From contig DAOUHE010000316.1 in the NCBI GenBank assembly GCA_034428715.1, forward strand, positions 1 to 16,447: a stretch of DNA of 16,447 bases, written 5' to 3'. Below the pieces are notes generated by a model. That model was given only the letters and a program-made list of their open reading frames with translations. It was not told the DNA's origin and did not search any database. This document shows, in pieces, positions 14,451 through 16,447 of the stretch. This stretch comes from Io17-Chloro-G2 sp034428715. Lineage in GTDB: Bacteria; Chloroflexota; Dehalococcoidia; Lucifugimonadales; UBA3495. The translations under genes were made by a program, and so were the position numbers. Each line of letters begins with the position of its first letter. Within the stretch, counting starts at the first letter, position 1.

Positions 14451-14571
14451 AGGCTCCCGAGTCATCGGGCGTCCAATTTGCCAGTTAGATCTCTCATTGG
14501 CTAAAAAACTCTTTCATGGGAATCTCTGTGGGACGTTGTCTGGATTTCAACAGAAAATGGGGGATCATGCC

Positions 14572-15816
14572 ATGTCCCGGGTAGCGGAACAGGACCCAGA
14601 AGTAGCCAAAGCGATCGCGGGCGAGGACCGCCGGCAACGAGAGAGCATCGTCCTAATCGCCTCTGAGAATTATGCCAGCCTGGCCGTGCTCGAAGCACAG
14701 TCAGGGGTGATGAACAATAAGTATGCCGAAGGTTATCCCGGCCGGCGTTATTACGGTGGGTGCGAATACGTCGACGTGGTGGAAAATCTAGCCATAGACC
14801 GTGCTAAAGCGTTGTTTGGGGCCCAACACGTCAACGTGCAACCCCACAGCGGCGCCCAGGCCAACATGGCGGTCTATTTCGCGCTTCTTGAGCCCGGCGA
14901 CACGGTGCTGGGCATGCAGTTGGACCACGGCGGACACCTGACCCACGGGGCGTCGGTCAATTTCTCCGGGAAGCTTTACAACTTCGTCCCATACGGGCTC
15001 GACCGCGATACAGAGACGATCGACTATGACGCTGTGGAACGCTTGGCGCTGGAGCATAAACCCAAGCTCATAGTGGCGGGTTGTAGTTCCTATTCCCGCG
15101 TATTGGATTTTCCCCGCTTCCGCGCCATAGCAGACCGGGTGGACGCGTTTTTGATGGTGGACATGGCTCACATATCAGGTTTGGTGGCAGGGGGAGCCCA
15201 TCCCTCTCCGCTGCCCCACGCCCATGTGGTGACTTCCACGACCCAAAAGAGCCTCCGAGGCCCGCGTGGTGGTTTCATACTTTGCGACGAAGATTTGTCC
15301 CGAAAAATCGATTTCGGCGTGTTTCCCTTTACCCAAGGCGGTCCTTTCATGCACGTCATAGCCAGCAAGGCGGTTTGCTTTGGCGAGGCACAGCGCCCCG
15401 AATTCGCGAAATATGCCGCCCAAGTGGTTAAGAACTGCCAAACATTGACCACCGAGCTATCCGAAGCTGGATTTCGGCTTGTTTCAGGCGGTACCGACAA
15501 CCATCTGGTTCTGGTAGACCTCACCGCTATGGATCTAACCGGCCAAAAAGCCGAGACTGCTCTGGAAAATGCGGGAATAATCGCCAATAAAAACGCCATT
15601 CCCTACGATCCCAAGCCGCCCAGGGTGACCAGCGGATTGCGCTTGGGCACGCCGGCCATCACCAGCCGTGGCTTCGACGAGGGGGCGGTAAAACAGGTTG
15701 CCAGGCTCATCGTAACCGTTTTGGCAAACCTGGATGACCAAGAAACCCAGAAGAAAGCGGCCGCCGAAGTAAAGGATCTCGCCTCCAGTTATCCGGTTCC
15801 TGGACTCGATTTGTGA
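14572..15816 (+). CDS. glyA: Serine hydroxymethyltransferase
   Basis: This PLP enzyme interconverts serine and glycine with tetrahydrofolate as one-carbon carrier, in the cytoplasm. Conserved parts are LIASENYAS (28-36), NKYAEGYPGRRYYGG (49-63), the PLP ring-stacking Asp197 and His200 in MVDMAH, and the PLP-binding Lys226 in STTQKSLRGPRGG. The residue before the lysine is usually His (THKTLRG); here it is Gln225. Length 414 matches the family. I chose the ATG at 14572: it starts just before the conserved N terminus, and GGGGG (14559-14563) lies about 8 bp upstream. A longer reading to 14422 would begin inside the -35 box of the promoter and is not real; an ATG at 14557 is the only serious alternative. 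rpsF follows with its own promoter. Confidence 0.96.
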   Translation: MSRVAEQDPEVAKAIAGEDRRQRESIVLIASENYASLAVLEAQSGVMNNKYAEGYPGRRYYGGCEYVDVVENLAIDRAKALFGAQHVNVQPHSGAQANMAVYFALLEPGDTVLGMQLDHGGHLTHGASVNFSGKLYNFVPYGLDRDTETIDYDAVERLALEHKPKLIVAGCSSYSRVLDFPRFRAIADRVDAFLMVDMAHISGLVAGGAHPSPLPHAHVVTSTTQKSLRGPRGGFILCDEDLSRKIDFGVFPFTQGGPFMHVIASKAVCFGEAQRPEFAKYAAQVVKNCQTLTTELSEAGFRLVSGGTDNHLVLVDLTAMDLTGQKAETALENAGIIANKNAIPYDPKPPRVTSGLRLGTPAITSRGFDEGAVKQVARLIVTVLANLDDQETQKKAAAEVKDLASSYPVPGLDL

Positions 15817-15827
15817 TGGCGCTGTAG

Positions 15828-15856
15828 TTGAGAGGGCCAAGCCTCGATGCTATAAT
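15828..15856 (+). promoter_or_regulatory. Sigma70-type promoter of rpsF
   Basis: TTGAGA (15828-15833), a 17-bp spacer and a perfect TATAAT (15851-15856) lie just after the glyA stop. Transcription would start near 15863, leaving a leader of about 27 nt with GAGGA at 15878-15882. The short leader leaves no room for a structured ribosomal-protein autoregulatory element. Confidence 0.7.
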
Positions 15857-15889
15857 CTCATTGGATTAATATCTGATGAGGAATTCCCA

Positions 15890-16447
15890 TTGCGCCATTA
15901 CGAATTAGTCGTCGTCCTAAGCCCCATGTTGAACCAGGAGCAAACTTCGGAAACATGGGACCGGATCAAGGGGTTTATCAATACCCGGGAAGGAGAGGTC
16001 ACCTACGAGGAACATTGGGGGACCCGGCGTTTGGCCTACTCCATAAAGAAGGGCCCGTACCATTTCCAAGAAGGTAGTTACCACCTTAACCGTTTCCGAA
16101 CCGAGTCGCCTTTCAACATTGAGCTTGAGACTTATCTAAGGCTGGACGATCAAGTGCTGAGGTCGATGGTAGTCGCCACCGACACTCCCCTGCCCGCGCC
16201 CGGATCGGCTTCTCCGGGTATCCCTAGACCTGTTCCAGTCGCCGCGCCGCCCCCAGCCCCGGCAGCGGCGCCAGCGGCAGCAGCCGAAGGAGAAACCCCG
16301 GCAGCAGAAGCGCCGGTGGCCGAGGCCGCAGCTCTCGAAGTTGTGACGGAAGTAGATGAGACCGTCGCCGAAGCAGAAGCTCTCGAAGTTGTGACGGAAG
16401 TAGATGAGACCGTCGCCGAAGCAGAAGCTCTCGAAGTTGTGACGGAA
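15890..16447 (+). CDS. rpsF: Ribosomal protein S6 with acidic repeat tail (partial, runs off the end)
   Basis: Residues 1-97 form the S6 fold of the small ribosomal subunit: MRHYELVVVLSP, then RRLAYSIKKGPYHFQEGSYHL (46-66) and ETYLRLDDQVLRSMVV (80-95), where S6 proteins have the ExxLRxdexVlR motif. S6 binds 16S rRNA together with S18. The core is followed by an Ala/Pro-rich linker (about 98-147) and then by 16-residue acidic repeats ALEVVTEVDETVAEAE. The gene has no stop before the window ends. TTG at 15890 is the start, with GAGGA 7 bp upstream. C-terminal acidity of S6 is known from E. coli, where RimK adds glutamates after translation; here an acidic tail is encoded directly. ssb and rpsR would be expected next but lie outside the window. 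Confidence 0.9.
   Translation, partial: MRHYELVVVLSPMLNQEQTSETWDRIKGFINTREGEVTYEEHWGTRRLAYSIKKGPYHFQEGSYHLNRFRTESPFNIELETYLRLDDQVLRSMVVATDTPLPAPGSASPGIPRPVPVAAPPPAPAAAPAAAAEGETPAAEAPVAEAAALEVVTEVDETVAEAEALEVVTEVDETVAEAEALEVVTE
16331..16447 (+). repeat. Perfect 48-bp tandem repeat inside rpsF
   Basis: Copy 1 covers 16331-16378, copy 2 covers 16379-16426, and copy 3 begins at 16427 and is cut by the window end after 21 bp. All bases compared are identical. The unit is a multiple of three (16 codons), so copy-number changes keep the frame. Its sequence identity points to recent duplication, and such a repeat is a usual place for a contig to break. Confidence 0.9.

Noticed and set aside
14422..14571. 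N-terminal extension of the glyA frame to a TTG at 14422
   Set aside because: The TTG is part of the -35 box of a good promoter and the extra 50 residues have no family similarity; the ATG at 14572 fits SHMT length and has a purine-rich site upstream.

Overview
The window looks like a chromosomal piece of an uncultured bacterium, most likely a member of the Chloroflexota (Dehalococcoidia/SAR202-like). This is an inference from gene content and style: TTG and GTG starts behind good Shine-Dalgarno sites, Pro/Thr (TPTP-type) linkers in a secreted protease, a mandelate-racemase-family enzyme, glyA next to rpsF, and sigma70-type promoters. It holds housekeeping genes at the right end and metabolic, hydrolytic and redox genes elsewhere. 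I see no tRNA, rRNA, CRISPR array or intact insertion sequence.

Left part (1-3900): the catalytic half of a phytol/dolichol-kinase-like membrane protein (+). On the minus strand lie a HtrA-like S1C serine protease lipoprotein followed by a short-chain dehydrogenase, and then a decayed VOC (glyoxalase-fold) fragment. Middle (3900-8510): an S9 acylaminoacyl-peptidase-like gene split into two frames, a glutaredoxin-thioredoxin reductase fusion, an intergenic region with two related 28-bp palindromes, and an enolase-superfamily sugar-acid dehydratase-like enzyme (-). Redox block (8757-10841, all minus): a PerR-type regulator, a small CoA-binding protein whose frame is interrupted by TGA at the family's conserved cysteine, and a stand-alone thioredoxin reductase. 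Right part (+): an alpha/beta hydrolase and an S15/CocE-type hydrolase (probably co-transcribed), a small one-pass membrane protein, glyA behind a textbook promoter, and rpsF running off the end with an acidic tandem-repeat tail.

The most notable observation is the CoA-binding gene. Its reading frame and family similarity continue through the TGA, and a compact hairpin with G and U in its loop sits 16 nt downstream, in the geometry of bacterial SECIS elements. This makes it a selenoprotein candidate, to be weighed against a simple nonsense mutation. Other points are the protease with its catalytic Asp replaced by Tyr, a strong intrinsic terminator on the strand opposite to all neighbouring genes, the Grx-TrxR fusion lacking the NADPH 2'-phosphate motif, and the perfect 48-bp repeats encoding an acidic tail on ribosomal protein S6. 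Several genes look broken (kinase, VOC, S9 peptidase, perhaps the CoA-binding gene), which points to either local gene decay or consensus errors in the assembly.
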